DNA of 8,144 nt from Vulcanimicrobiota bacterium (GTDB lineage Bacteria > Eremiobacterota > Eremiobacteria > Baltobacterales > Baltobacteraceae): positions 1-8,144 of the forward strand of contig JAQBPL010000343.1 of NCBI GenBank assembly GCA_028287545.1, written 5' to 3'. The stretch's first letter is position 1. Each line of letters opens with the position of its first letter. The notes under the pieces are model-generated. The model worked only from the letters and a program-made list of their open reading frames with translations. It had not been told where the DNA came from and made no database searches. Positions 1 through 7,948 of this stretch are shown one piece after another. A program made the translations under genes and the position numbers.

Positions 1-506
1 CGCGGCGGGACCGGAAGCGGCGGAGGAGACACGACCGCCGCGCGGAGCGGCTCGGCGGTGTGCGCGCGCGAGGACTGCATCGCGCGCAGATAGGCGCCGC
101 GCGAACCGAAGTGCTTGACCTTCTCCACCAGCTCGCGCTGGACGTTGACGATGTCGATCAGCGCAGAGTCGGGTTTGGGGATGAAGTCCACGGCGCCGAT
201 CTCCAGCGCCCGCAGCGTGATCTCGGCGCCTTCCCGCGTGACCGCGCTGACCATGATGATCGGCGGCCCGCGCCGCTCGACGATGTGCCGCGCCGCCTCG
301 AGACCGCCCATCCCCGGCATCTCGACGTCCATCGTAACGACGTCGGGCCGCAGGCGCTCGATCATCGCGATCGCCTCTTCGCCGCTCGACGCCGCGCCGA
401 TGACGCGGATCTCCGGCTCCTTCTCCAGCATCTTCTGGATCGCGCGGCGCATGAACGCCGAGTCGTCGGTTACCACGACGGAGATGATGCGCGGCGGAAC
501 GTTCAT
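1..506 (-). CDS. cheB: Chemotaxis response regulator protein-glutamate methylesterase CheB, N-terminal part (runs off left edge)
   Basis: CheB removes methyl groups from chemoreceptor glutamates and resets sensitivity during adaptation; phosphorylation of its receiver domain by CheA activates it. The ATG is at 506-504 and 168 codons are visible. Residues about 7-125 form a receiver domain with the acidic pair D14-D15, phospho-acceptor D60 in MDVEMPGMGG, S87 in IIMVSAVTREG and K111 in DFIPKP. The stretch ITLRALEIGAVDFIPKP is characteristic of CheB rather than of other receivers. From about residue 146 the sequence becomes a proline-rich linker (PPPLPVPP), where the window ends, so the catalytic methylesterase domain is not seen. 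The start codon overlaps the cheR stop as ATGA, and an AGGG lies 7 bases upstream of the ATG, so translation is probably coupled to cheR. Identification is firm; completeness cannot be judged. Confidence 0.95.
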   Translation of the reverse strand, partial: MNVPPRIISVVVTDDSAFMRRAIQKMLEKEPEIRVIGAASSGEEAIAMIERLRPDVVTMDVEMPGMGGLEAARHIVERRGPPIIMVSAVTREGAEITLRALEIGAVDFIPKPDSALIDIVNVQRELVEKVKHFGSRGAYLRAMQSSRAHTAEPLRAAVVSPPPLPVPP

Positions 507-1348
507 GCGGTCACCCTGAGCTTCATACCGTCACCCTTGAGGCGATAGACGATCGCGTCGGGGCCGATGATCGGCTCGTAGAGATCGGTCAGATGAAAGA
601 GCGACTCCGCATGGCCCAAGAACAAATACCCTCCGGGCCGAAGCGCTTTCGCGAACGACTCGACGACCCGCTTCTGGGTCGGCTTGTCGAAATAGATCAG
701 CACGTTGCGGCAGAATATGGCATCGAATGGTCCTTCGGCTGCTACGCGTGCGCTATCGAGCAGGTTGAGCCTGCCGAACGAGACCAGCTTCTTCACGCGG
801 TCGTCGATCGCGAACCCATCGCCTTGGGCGCGGAACCAGCGGTGGAGCATGGGCGGCTCGGTCGCGCGGAACGAGAGCGCACGGTAGTACCCCCGCTCCG
901 CCAGCTCGAGGACCCGCGGCGAGATGTCGGTGGCGCGGATCGAGAGCATGGCGTCCGGAATCTTGCCCGTCTCGATCAGGGTCATCGCCAGCGAAAAGGC
1001 CTCTTCCCCCGACGAGCACGCCGCCGACCAGAGCCGCACCCGCGGCGAGCGTTTGATGAACTCATCGAGAATTCCGGCGGCGAGCGCCTTGAGCTGCGCC
1101 CGTTCGCGAAAGAAGTAGGTCTCGTTGTTCGAGAGCGCCGAGGCGAGATCGGTCCACTCTTCTTCCCGGCGCGGATCGTCTTTCAAGAAGCGCACGTACG
1201 CGCCGAACGTCTCGAAGCCGCGCTTCGCGACCCGCGTCGAGAGCCGGCTCAGGAGCAAAAACCGCTTCTGGTCGTCATACCAAATCCCAAACCGCTCGCG
1301 TACCAGATCGCGCAGCGTCGTAAATTCGACGTCGGAAATGTCTAACAA
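503..1348 (-). CDS. cheR: Chemotaxis protein methyltransferase CheR
   Basis: CheR transfers methyl groups from S-adenosylmethionine to glutamates of chemoreceptors in the cytoplasm, opposing CheB. The 281-residue product has the usual family length. Residues about 1-70 are the helical N-terminal CheR domain, followed by NNETYFFRE (74-82), the SAM-binding loop WSAACSSGEEAFSLAM (107-122), the acidic D141 in ATDIS, FDAIFCRNVLIYF (198-210), and GGYLFLGHAESL near the C-terminus. The start is TTG at 1348-1346. It gives the expected family N-terminus (LDISDVEFTTLRDLV), and a GGAG lies 5 bases upstream. The gene is followed directly by cheB, with ATGA shared between stop and start. No CheA, CheW or receptor gene is visible, so the rest of the system must lie left of the window or elsewhere. 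The last ten residues (GDGMKLRVTA) look like an added tail and include an imperfect local repeat. Confidence 0.96.
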   Translation of the reverse strand: MLDISDVEFTTLRDLVRERFGIWYDDQKRFLLLSRLSTRVAKRGFETFGAYVRFLKDDPRREEEWTDLASALSNNETYFFRERAQLKALAAGILDEFIKRSPRVRLWSAACSSGEEAFSLAMTLIETGKIPDAMLSIRATDISPRVLELAERGYYRALSFRATEPPMLHRWFRAQGDGFAIDDRVKKLVSFGRLNLLDSARVAAEGPFDAIFCRNVLIYFDKPTQKRVVESFAKALRPGGYLFLGHAESLFHLTDLYEPIIGPDAIVYRLKGDGMKLRVTA

Positions 1349-1374
1349 AGGCGCTCCGCCCGAGGCTCCGCGCC

Positions 1375-1399
1375 CCCCACGGTGCTTCGCACCGCGGGG
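1375..1399 (-). promoter_or_regulatory. Strong hairpin in the cheR 5' region
   Basis: On the minus strand, arms CCCCGCGGTGC and GCACCGTGGGG flank a GAA loop. Eleven base pairs form, one of them a G-U wobble (positions 1395 and 1379). It lies between the TATAAT box and the cheR start, so it would be in the cheR-cheB leader RNA if that promoter is real. A second, shorter pairing (GGCGC at 1374-1370 with GCGCC at 1354-1350) includes part of the GGAG ribosome-binding site. No T-tract follows, so a simple intrinsic terminator is unlikely. It could be a leader structure or a copy of a dispersed palindromic element; I cannot tell which from one copy. Confidence 0.4.
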
Positions 1400-1423
1400 C
1401 CCCCAGTCCGAGCTCGCAACATC

Positions 1424-1429
1424 ATTATA
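1424..1429 (-). promoter_or_regulatory. Candidate -10 box for cheR-cheB
   Basis: A perfect TATAAT, within the context CTATCTATAATGATG, reads on the minus strand about 75 bases upstream of the cheR start codon. It sits in one of the few AT-rich patches of this GC-rich window. No TTGACA-like -35 box is present at 16-18 bases upstream (the sequence there is about GCGCAG). It is therefore only a candidate sigma-70-type promoter, or one that depends on an activator. Confidence 0.3.
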
Positions 1430-1435
1430 GATAGC

Positions 1436-1472
1436 GCACGATGCTGCTGCGCTCGCTCCATCACCATCGTGC
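1436..1472 (-). terminator. Inverted repeat just downstream of the permease gene
   Basis: A perfect 8-bp inverted repeat (GCACGATG at 1436-1443 and CATCGTGC at 1465-1472, 21-base spacer) begins 3 bases after the permease stop codon on the minus strand. Its position suits a transcription end for the reductase-permease unit. The spacer is long and no T-run follows (GCTATCTATAAT comes next), so it is a poor match to an intrinsic terminator. It may instead protect the 3' end or be part of a palindromic intergenic element. Confidence 0.35.
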
Positions 1473-1474
1473 TT

Positions 1475-2494
1475 CTAGCTATACCGGATCCGAGGGTTGG
1501 CGACGGCGTAGAGCAGGTCGACGCCGGTGTTGACCACGACGAAGACGGTCGCGAAGAGGAGCATGCAGCCGTTGATGAGCGGCATGTCGCGGTTCGAGAT
1601 CGCTTCGAAGGCCAGCCGTCCGACGCCGGGCCAGGCGAAGATCGACTCGGTCAGCACTGCGCCGCCCAGCAGCAGGCCGGTCTGCAGGCCGAGAATCGTG
1701 ATGATCGGGATCAGCGCGTTGCGCAGCGCGTGCCGCACGACGACCGCGCGTTCGTCGAGACCCTTCGCGCGGGCCGTGCGGATGTAGTCCGACGAGAGCA
1801 CGTCGAGCATTCCGCTGCGCGTGATCTTTGCGATGATCGCCAGCGGAATCGTGCCGAGCGTGATCGCGGGCAGAATCAGGTGCCACAGCGCGTCGAACGC
1901 GGCGCGGCCGTTGCCGGCCAGGAGCGCGTCGACGACGACGAGGTGCGTGCGCGCGGGGATGAAGTACGTCAGCGCGATGCGGCCCGAGATCGGGAAGAGG
2001 TTGAGGCCGGCGTGCGACGGCAGCACCGCGAGCACGTACACCAGCATCCAGCCGAGCCAGAACACCGGGATCGAGACGCCGAGCAGCACAGCGCTCATCG
2101 TGATCGTGTCGATCGCGTGCCGGTGACGTACGGCCGCGAGCACGCCCGCCGGGATGCCAACGACGATCGCGAAGAGCATCGCGCCGAGCGTCAGTTCGAG
2201 CGTGGCGGGAAAGTATTGCGCGAGTTTCTGCGCGACGGGCTGCGCGTCGAACACCGAGACGCCGAGATCGCCGTGCGCCACCGCGGCGAGATACAACGCG
2301 AGCTGCACGAACCAAGGCTTGTCCAAACCGAGCGCGGCGCGCAAGTGGACGATCTCCGCCGGGCTGGCGTGTTCGCCGAGCCGCAAGGTGACCGGATCGC
2401 CCGGGATCGCGTGCATGAAAAGGAAGCTCACCACCGTGATGGCGACGAGCACGAGGAGCAGCCGGACCAGACGATCGACGAAGAAACGCAGCAT
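1475..2494 (-). CDS. ABC transporter permease, DppB/OppB (peptide/nickel) family
   Basis: An inner-membrane permease subunit of the kind that forms one half of the channel in dipeptide, oligopeptide or nickel importers. The 339-residue length fits the family. The N-terminal segment RLLLVLVAITVVSFLFMHAIPGD (residues about 11-33, ending in the typical PGDP) is the first membrane helix. Further hydrophobic segments follow at roughly 100-121, 132-157, 207-222, 260-278 and 311-330. The cytoplasmic EAA loop that contacts the ATPase is seen at about 237-263 (YIRTARAKGLDERAVVVRHA, then LRNALIP). The C-terminus, DLLYAVANPRIRYS, is also typical. The gene starts 13 bases after the upstream reductase stop, with no clear Shine-Dalgarno sequence before the ATG, so translation may rely on coupling. 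No DppC-type permease, ATPase or binding protein adjoins it, so the substrate cannot be inferred. Confidence 0.93.
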   Translation of the reverse strand: MLRFFVDRLVRLLLVLVAITVVSFLFMHAIPGDPVTLRLGEHASPAEIVHLRAALGLDKPWFVQLALYLAAVAHGDLGVSVFDAQPVAQKLAQYFPATLELTLGAMLFAIVVGIPAGVLAAVRHRHAIDTITMSAVLLGVSIPVFWLGWMLVYVLAVLPSHAGLNLFPISGRIALTYFIPARTHLVVVDALLAGNGRAAFDALWHLILPAITLGTIPLAIIAKITRSGMLDVLSSDYIRTARAKGLDERAVVVRHALRNALIPIITILGLQTGLLLGGAVLTESIFAWPGVGRLAFEAISNRDMPLINGCMLLFATVFVVVNTGVDLLYAVANPRIRYS

Positions 2495-2507
2495 GGAAGT
2501 CTAGGGA

Positions 2508-3707
2508 TCACACCCGCAAGGCGGACAGCGAGAACTTGGCCGCCTGACCATAGAGATACATCCATTCCATCGGCGAGAATGCATTGCGATCGCGTTGAAG
2601 GAGCTCGGCGAACCGAGGTGTGCGCTCGAGCTGTTCGAACAGCACATCGAAGCGAGCGGGCTTGCGTTCGAGCATCGTCATGAGACGCTGGCGATGGCGC
2701 AGCCGCGCGTAGAACGCGCGCTTCACGCCGCGTTCGTAGACGGCGCTCGAATCGCGCGCGCCGCCCTCGCGCGCGGAGGCGACCGCCTCGGCGGCGATGC
2801 GGCCGCTGGTGGCGGCCTCGTGGATCCCCTCGCCGGTGGTCGCGTCGACCAGCCCGGCCGCCGTTCCGCCGACCATTACGCCCTCGGCGCCGATCGTCGG
2901 GCGCGGGACGCCGCCGTAGAGCAGGTTGCCCTCGGTGCGGATCGTGTAAGGAACGCCCGCGAACAGCCGTTCCTGGACCGTCGCCAAGAATGCGTCGAGT
3001 TCGGCGCGCAGGTCGGCGCCGGGGATCTTGGCCTGGATCCCGAGGCCGATCGAGAGATGGTCGCGCTTCGGAAACATCCAGGCGATGACGTTGTGGCCGG
3101 AGCGCGGGCTGACGTAGTAGTGCATCTCCAACGTCGAATACGTCGGCGGCGCGGCCGGCCGCTCGGGATAGACGCGGTACTGCAGGCACGTGATGAGGCC
3201 CGCGTTCCAGCCGGCGTGCCGGAAACGCGGGTCGACGTCGTCGAGCCGCGCGCTCGAGCCCTGGGCCAGAAAGACGTTGCGGGCGCGGATCGCCCGGCGC
3301 GTCCCCGCTTTGGTGTCGGCGTACTCGACGACCACGCCGTCGCGCTCGCGGCGCAGCCCGCGGAACAGGGTGCTCGTGCGGATCTCCGCGCCCTCGCGGC
3401 GGGCCAAGGCGGCGATCGTCCCGTCGAGCTCTTCGCGGGTCGTCGTGTGCGACGGCCCGACCCCGAACGCGTAGGTTCGCTTGACGGTGGTGAGGGTGAT
3501 CGTCGGCGGGTCGAGGTGCACGATCCCGCGCGGGAGGTCGAAGTCCTCGCAGAAGCCGGGCCGCAGCCCGGCGGCGCACACGCGTTTGGCGCCCACGACG
3601 GCATCGCGCTCGAGAACGACCGTAGCGATCCCACGCCGGGCGGCCTCGCGGGCAGCCGTCCCGCCCGCCGGTCCACAGCCCACGATTAGGAACTCCGTCG
3701 ACTCCAT
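2508..3707 (-). CDS. FAD-dependent geranylgeranyl reductase family protein
   Basis: A 399-residue flavoprotein of the geranylgeranyl reductase / BchP-ChlP superfamily. These enzymes saturate double bonds of isoprenoid chains such as those on quinones, archaeal-type lipids or chlorophylls. The N-terminus holds the FAD Rossmann motif IVGCGPAGGTAA (G10, G12, G15) and VLERD with E33. Residues 209-223 (AWMFPKRDHLSIGLG) match the family's characteristic FPK-DH-GxG block. The second FAD motif is GGTAAGLVDATTGEGI (280-295), where Thr282 occupies the place of the usual Asp of GDAAG. The start chosen is ATG at 3707-3705. An open frame continues upstream to 3851, but it crosses the divergent hppA start and adds 48 residues lacking family features. 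It lies 13 bases upstream of the permease, probably in one transcript. The exact substrate is unknown; BchP cannot be claimed because no pigment genes are in view. Confidence 0.88.
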   Translation of the reverse strand: MESTEFLIVGCGPAGGTAAREAARRGIATVVLERDAVVGAKRVCAAGLRPGFCEDFDLPRGIVHLDPPTITLTTVKRTYAFGVGPSHTTTREELDGTIAALARREGAEIRTSTLFRGLRRERDGVVVEYADTKAGTRRAIRARNVFLAQGSSARLDDVDPRFRHAGWNAGLITCLQYRVYPERPAAPPTYSTLEMHYYVSPRSGHNVIAWMFPKRDHLSIGLGIQAKIPGADLRAELDAFLATVQERLFAGVPYTIRTEGNLLYGGVPRPTIGAEGVMVGGTAAGLVDATTGEGIHEAATSGRIAAEAVASAREGGARDSSAVYERGVKRAFYARLRHRQRLMTMLERKPARFDVLFEQLERTPRFAELLQRDRNAFSPMEWMYLYGQAAKFSLSALRV

Positions 3708-3771
3708 TCCGCGGCGCCTTTCGAGGCCGACGCGGTGATGCCCGTTCCGCGCGGCAGAGGAGGGGAGTCCG
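3708..3771. promoter_or_regulatory. Divergent intergenic region between the reductase gene and hppA
   Basis: These 64 bases separate two divergent genes and must hold or overlap promoters for both, unless hppA really starts at 3844, in which case the gap is 136 bases. The plus strand carries a perfect AGGAGG at 3758-3763, 8 bases before the ATG at 3772. On the minus strand GAAAGG lies about 10 bases before the reductase ATG. I see no convincing -35/-10 pair on either strand; the region is GC-rich throughout. Confidence 0.4.
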
Positions 3772-6000
<2,229 letters not shown>

Positions 6001-6026
6001 ACACCGCGTCTGACCCGAGCGGCCTG

Positions 6027-6080
6027 GCGGCCCTCGCACCGTCACTCTTCAAAATCTGTGGAGAACGGTGCGAGGGCCGC
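6027..6080 (+). terminator. Perfect 16-bp inverted repeat after hppA, likely terminator
   Basis: GCGGCCCTCGCACCGT at 6027-6042 is repeated inverted, without mismatch, at 6065-6080, with a 22-base spacer. The first arm starts 27 bases after the hppA stop codon. A modestly T-rich stretch (TTGCGTTTGT) follows the second arm, so an intrinsic or stem-loop-assisted terminator for hppA is the simplest reading. The second arm ends 26 bases before the next gene's likely ATG, so the structure also separates the two genes or lies in the downstream leader. Confidence 0.7.
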
Positions 6081-6105
6081 TTGCGTTTGTGGGGAACCGA
6101 GCGCG

Positions 6106-7857
6106 ATGATAATTCGGTCGTCGCTTCCGACACGGCTGAATACGGCGCTGTTCGGCGCCAAGGTTTTGCTCCTCCAGATGGCCCGCAGCGCGAAAGACCG
6201 CGCGAGCCGCGTCGAGCGTTTCCGGGCGGATGAGCCGACCGGCGAAGAGATCGTGCTGGCCGAATCCGTCACGCCGCTCTGGACGGCCGAATCCGGTGGC
6301 GCCGAGCGCGCGCTGACGCTCGGCAAGATAGAGAACCTGCGCATCGCGGCGCGGCGTCTGCACGGCGTCGTCATACCGGCCCATCGTACGTTCAGCTTCT
6401 GGCGCCATGTCGGCCGCGCAACGAGGCGCGCAGGATACGTCCGCGGCCGGGAACTGCGCGAAGGTTGCGTCGTTCCGAGCATCGGCGGCGGATTGTGTCA
6501 GCTCTCGAACGCGCTGTACGATGCGGCGCTGCGCGCCGGTTTCACGATCGTCGAACGTCACGCGCATACCGCAGTCGTGGCCGGTTCGCTCGCCGCGGCC
6601 GGTCGCGACGCGACCGTGTTCTGGAACTACGTCGACCTGCGTTTCCGCTCGGCCGTGGACGTCCGGATCGAAGCGACGTTGACGTCCGAGTCGCTGATCG
6701 TCCGCTTTTGCGGATCCGTCGCCGCGGCACGAACCGCGCCGAGCAGCGGCGACCTCACCGCCGCGCTCGACGAAACACCCGGCGGCTGCGCGAGCTGCGG
6801 AATGGACGCGTGTTTTCGGCATCGTGAGCTGCACCGCGTGCAGCCGCGCGCCGAGCGCACGGCTTTCCTCGTCGACGACTATTGGCCGGAGTACGACGCG
6901 TACGTGAACCAGGTTGCATGCAGCGGCGACACGCTGCACCTGCCGATCGACGGTCAACGATTCGGGAAGGCCAACTACGAATGGAACACGGCGGCGTTCA
7001 CCACCGTGTTCGAAAGCCGATTCCACACCGCACTGCGCGGCTACCGGTCGCGCGGTGTCGCGTTGCAGGGCGCGGCACGCCAGCGTTTGCTCCTCGCATG
7101 GGCCGACCGCATGGCGCGGCGGTTCGCGTCGCAGGTGTCCTACGAAGTCACCCACCTCGTCGTGATGCAGCACCTGTTGCCGGCGCTCTGGCGCACCGGC
7201 GTCCTCGGGGGCCGCACCTACGACGTCCTGATGACGGGCATGCCGGTGCGCGCACTCGAGCAGACGCTCGACGCCGCAGCGCGTCTGCATCCGCAGAGCC
7301 CCACCCTCGCCGACTTCCGCGCCGACCCGCAGTTGTTCGCCGCCGAGGACGCCGCGCTCGCGGGCGCGCGAACGATCGTCACGCCGCACGCCGCCGTCGC
7401 GGCGATGTTCGGATCGCGCGCCGTGCGTCTCGACTGGGCGCTGCCCGAAGCTTCACCGATTCACAGGCCCAATCCGAAGCCAGCCGCGATCGTGTTCCCG
7501 GGCGCGACGCTGGGCCGCAAAGGCGCCTACGAGGTGCGCAGCGCCGCAATCGCCACGGAGACGACCGTACTTCTGTGCGGTCCCGAGCTCGAAGGTGCAG
7601 GCTTCTGGGATGGCGTGTCGGTCGAACGGCACGCGTCGTTCCGCTCGGCGGCCGCGCGGGCCGACGTCGTCGTGCTGCCCGCTTTCGTCGAAGCGCAGCC
7701 GCGCTGGCTGCTGCTCGCGCTTTCACTGGGCCTCCGAATCGTGGCGAGCGCCGCGTGCGGTCTGGGAGATCTGCCGGACACCGTCACGATCGCCGCCGGC
7801 GACGTCGACGCGCTATGCGCCGCGGTCATGGACCAGTTGACTTCGAAGACGCTTTGA
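6106..7857 (+). CDS. VanW domain protein fused to a GT-B glycosyltransferase-like domain
   Basis: A 583-residue protein of unknown role. Residues about 70-205 are a VanW domain: ENLRIAARRLHGVVIP, FSFWRHVG (96-103), GGGLCQLSNALYD (127-139), VERHAHT (149-155) and DATVFWNYVDLRFR (168-181). This resembles the VanW of enterococcal vancomycin-resistance clusters, whose biochemical function is not known. Next comes a Cys/His cluster, CASCGMDACFRH (C228, C231, C236, H239), that could bind metal. Residues about 250-580 look like a GT-B glycosyltransferase C-half: VFPGATLGRKGAYE (about 463-476), TVLLCGPELEG, and ADVVVLPAFVEAQPRWLLLA (519-538). E529 fits the first Glu of the EX7E motif, but Leu537 replaces the second. 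No signal peptide or membrane helix is evident. The ATG at 6106 is preferred because an in-frame GTG at 6058 lies within the terminator-like repeat. The GT assignment is weaker than the VanW assignment. Confidence 0.82.
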   Translation: MIIRSSLPTRLNTALFGAKVLLLQMARSAKDRASRVERFRADEPTGEEIVLAESVTPLWTAESGGAERALTLGKIENLRIAARRLHGVVIPAHRTFSFWRHVGRATRRAGYVRGRELREGCVVPSIGGGLCQLSNALYDAALRAGFTIVERHAHTAVVAGSLAAAGRDATVFWNYVDLRFRSAVDVRIEATLTSESLIVRFCGSVAAARTAPSSGDLTAALDETPGGCASCGMDACFRHRELHRVQPRAERTAFLVDDYWPEYDAYVNQVACSGDTLHLPIDGQRFGKANYEWNTAAFTTVFESRFHTALRGYRSRGVALQGAARQRLLLAWADRMARRFASQVSYEVTHLVVMQHLLPALWRTGVLGGRTYDVLMTGMPVRALEQTLDAAARLHPQSPTLADFRADPQLFAAEDAALAGARTIVTPHAAVAAMFGSRAVRLDWALPEASPIHRPNPKPAAIVFPGATLGRKGAYEVRSAAIATETTVLLCGPELEGAGFWDGVSVERHASFRSAAARADVVVLPAFVEAQPRWLLLALSLGLRIVASAACGLGDLPDTVTIAAGDVDALCAAVMDQLTSKTL

Positions 7858-7925
7858 TGCGCGCTGGTGCGTAAGCTCGCGGGGGAAGGCGACCGCGGCG
7901 AACGGGTCGCGGTTGGTGACGAGGG

Positions 7926-7948
7926 CGCTTCGACAAGCTCAGCGTGAC
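7926..7948. repeat. Short palindromic element of the dispersed CTTCGACAAGCTCAG type
   Basis: The plus strand reads CTTCGACAAGCTCAGCGTGA within this element. Short stems are possible: GCTT and AAGC around a CGAC loop, and the outer CGCT and AGCG. From memory, very similar sequences (CTTCGACAAGCTCAGGGTGA) recur as dispersed extragenic repeats in many bacterial genomes, where they often run into gene ends. Here the element lies in the convergent gap and provides the stop codon of the DJ-1/PfpI gene. Only one full copy is in the window, so repetition in this genome is an expectation, not an observation. Confidence 0.6.

Noticed and set aside
1382..2683. 433-codon plus-strand frame over the permease.
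   Set aside because: Charged low-complexity product without recognisable domains; the permease on the other strand has clear family motifs and membrane helices.
2595..3689. 364-codon plus-strand frame antisense to the reductase.
   Set aside because: No domain signature; a shadow of the reductase's strongly biased codons.
2508..3707. Naming the reductase BchP (bacteriochlorophyll geranylgeranyl reductase).
   Set aside because: The FPK-DH block fits the wider family, but there are no pigment-synthesis genes nearby and the N-terminal CAAGL differs from the CGGA-type motif I recall for BchP; the substrate stays open.
6058..6105. Start of the VanW fusion at GTG 6058.
   Set aside because: It lies in the spacer of a perfect inverted repeat and adds 16 residues without features; ATG 6106 follows a GGGGAA at reasonable distance.
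6049..7389. 446-codon minus-strand frame opposite the VanW fusion gene.
   Set aside because: Arg/Ala/Val-rich shadow without motifs, and it crosses the 16-bp inverted repeat.
7889..7910. 6-bp inverted repeat (GCGACC / GGTCGC, 10-base loop) in the convergent gap, considered as a terminator.
   Set aside because: Short stem with no T-run on either side; such pairings are frequent by chance at this GC content.
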